A DNA stretch of 6,319 bases from Leptospiraceae bacterium. GTDB lineage: Bacteria; Spirochaetota; Leptospiria; Leptospirales; Leptonemataceae. Shown one piece after another: positions 5,322-6,319 of this stretch. The translations under genes were made by a program, and so were the position numbers. The stretch's first letter is position 1. The number at the start of each line of letters is the position of its first letter. Below the pieces are notes generated by a model, which was given only the letters and a program-made list of their open reading frames with translations, had not been told where the DNA came from and ran no database searches. The DNA lies in NCBI GenBank assembly GCA_020440935.1, contig JAGRNC010000153.1:1-6319 (forward strand), written 5' to 3'.

Positions 5322-6319
5322 ATGATAGATGTTAAATATGGGAAGCGAAAAGTAGTGAACTACCGGGGCGCCCGGATGGTTGTGGGCGGACTTACGGCCA
5401 AAAACAAGATCGACATTCTCCTCTATATTAGCCGCGAATTTGCACAGATCAATAGCCAGAACGAACTGTTCGAAAGGGTAATGACGCTTTGCGAAGAGAT
5501 CTTTGAGGTAGACAATATTCATTTGCGGCTCTGGAACGAGCAGAAGCAAAAGATTATGCCAGTGAAGTACATGGTAGATTCGGAGCCTCCGGCACGACCG
5601 CTGGATTCCGGAGAAGGCTTCAGCGGTACAGTATTTGCGCGCAGAAAATCTATGCTGGAAGAAGACCTGGGTCGCCATCCGGAAATGATCGACCAGGGAG
5701 AAAAGACTCAGTGCGTGGTATGCGTTCCGGTAATGTATCGCGATCAGGTTCTTGGAACTCTATCCATAGAGAAACACATTCCATACTTCTATCGCATGGA
5801 TGACCTGGAGATTCTGGAGGCCATGGCCTCGCAACTTGGTCTGGCGCTCAACGAAGTGGAATTAGTGGAAGGATTGATGGAGGCCCGAAGCCGCATCGAA
5901 AGCGACCTTCGCATGGGTCGCAATGTCCAGAGCCACATTATCCCCCGTCGAATTGATCCCTGGAATGGTGTGCACTTTTACTATCATTACGAACCGATGG
6001 TAGAAGTTAGTGGTGACTATTTCAATGTGATCCGGCAGGGAAATACTATGACCGCAATCATCGCGGACGTATCCGGCCACGGAGTGCCTGCAGCCCTGGT
6101 AACCATGGCGCTGCACCATCATTTTCAACAGTTGGCCACGATTAACATTAGCCTGCCGGAACTGGTAGAAGAGCTAAACCGACAGATCCAGCCCAACCTT
6201 CCGGACGGAACGTATTTTACGGCTCAGATCTTGCGGGTTTATCAGGACCACTCATTTAGTTTCGTAAATGCAGGTCATCATAAGCTCCTGCACTTCGATT
6301 ATGGCACCGAAACCTACGA
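5322..6319 (+). CDS. GAF-domain PP2C/SpoIIE-type serine phosphatase (RsbU-like), 3' truncated by window
   Basis: 332 codons are visible, open to the window end. The start at ATG 5322 is the only ATG after the in-frame stop at 5241-5243, with GGCAGG (5311-5316) five bases upstream. Residues about 28-180 form a GAF sensor domain (LLYISREFAQINSQNELFERVM at the start; CVVCVPVMYRDQVLGTLSIEK near the end). A helical linker with the usual amphipathic pattern follows (ESDLRMGRNVQSHIIP, about 190-206). The PP2C domain then begins: VSGDYFNV with metal-binding Asp232, ADVSGHGVPAAL with Asp249, and FVNAGHH at 314-320. These are the SpoIIE/RsbU signatures; the usual GGDYYD is SGDYFN here, but the Asp is kept. 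Such enzymes dephosphorylate anti-anti-sigma factors (STAS proteins) in partner-switching cascades. There is no membrane segment, so it should be cytoplasmic, with the GAF domain as likely input. The third metal-binding region lies beyond the window. Confidence 0.95.
   Translation, partial: MIDVKYGKRKVVNYRGARMVVGGLTAKNKIDILLYISREFAQINSQNELFERVMTLCEEIFEVDNIHLRLWNEQKQKIMPVKYMVDSEPPARPLDSGEGFSGTVFARRKSMLEEDLGRHPEMIDQGEKTQCVVCVPVMYRDQVLGTLSIEKHIPYFYRMDDLEILEAMASQLGLALNEVELVEGLMEARSRIESDLRMGRNVQSHIIPRRIDPWNGVHFYYHYEPMVEVSGDYFNVIRQGNTMTAIIADVSGHGVPAALVTMALHHHFQQLATINISLPELVEELNRQIQPNLPDGTYFTAQILRVYQDHSFSFVNAGHHKLLHFDYGTETY

Noticed and set aside
5097..5678. 193-codon minus-strand open frame in the gap and over the GAF region
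   Set aside because: Most of it is antisense to the clearly coding GAF domain. The part in the gap shows no family-like sequence or start signal.

Overview
The window looks like a stretch of bacterial chromosome of roughly balanced base composition, densely packed with short single-gene transcription units on alternating strands. No mobile element, CRISPR array, tRNA or rRNA is visible. Two small exported proteins have spirochaete-style loose lipoboxes (ending LLFC and LISC). A GAF-SpoIIE phosphatase and an orphan cytoplasmic protein are also present. Together these would fit a member of the Leptospira/Leptonema/Turneriella group, but this is an impression from protein style and not a proof.

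Layout, left to right. (1) Positions 2-634 are the 3' end of an acyl-CoA synthetase (AMP-forming) gene that begins outside the window. (2) A 190-base gap carries a perfect 16-bp palindrome (776-791). It precedes a two-gene unit: a small Cro/C1-type helix-turn-helix protein (825-1112), then an SRPBCC (START-like) protein (1109-1555) whose start codon overlaps the regulator's stop codon (ATGA). (3) A convergent lipoprotein gene follows on the minus strand (1629-2192); its C-terminal half faintly resembles ZrgA/DUF2796. The convergent junction holds two inverted repeats. (4) A divergent promoter region (2193-2307) leads to an unrecognised 285-residue cytoplasmic protein (2308-3165). (5) A second convergent junction (3166-3281) holds two strong hairpins and a 14-bp palindrome. 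It is followed by a second minus-strand lipoprotein gene (3282-3746). (6) Only 29 bases separate that gene from a divergent RlmI-like 23S rRNA methyltransferase gene (3776-5011). (7) After a 310-base gap without a gene comes the 5' part of a GAF plus PP2C/SpoIIE serine phosphatase gene (5322 onward), which is cut by the window end.

Most genes appear functionally independent: lipid activation, RNA modification, envelope lipoproteins and partner-switch signalling. The exception is the HTH-SRPBCC pair. It has the layout of a self-regulated, translationally coupled operon (operator palindrome, small DNA-binding protein, overlapping second gene) and is the best candidate here for an undescribed small system. 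No defence system or other large novel system is evident.
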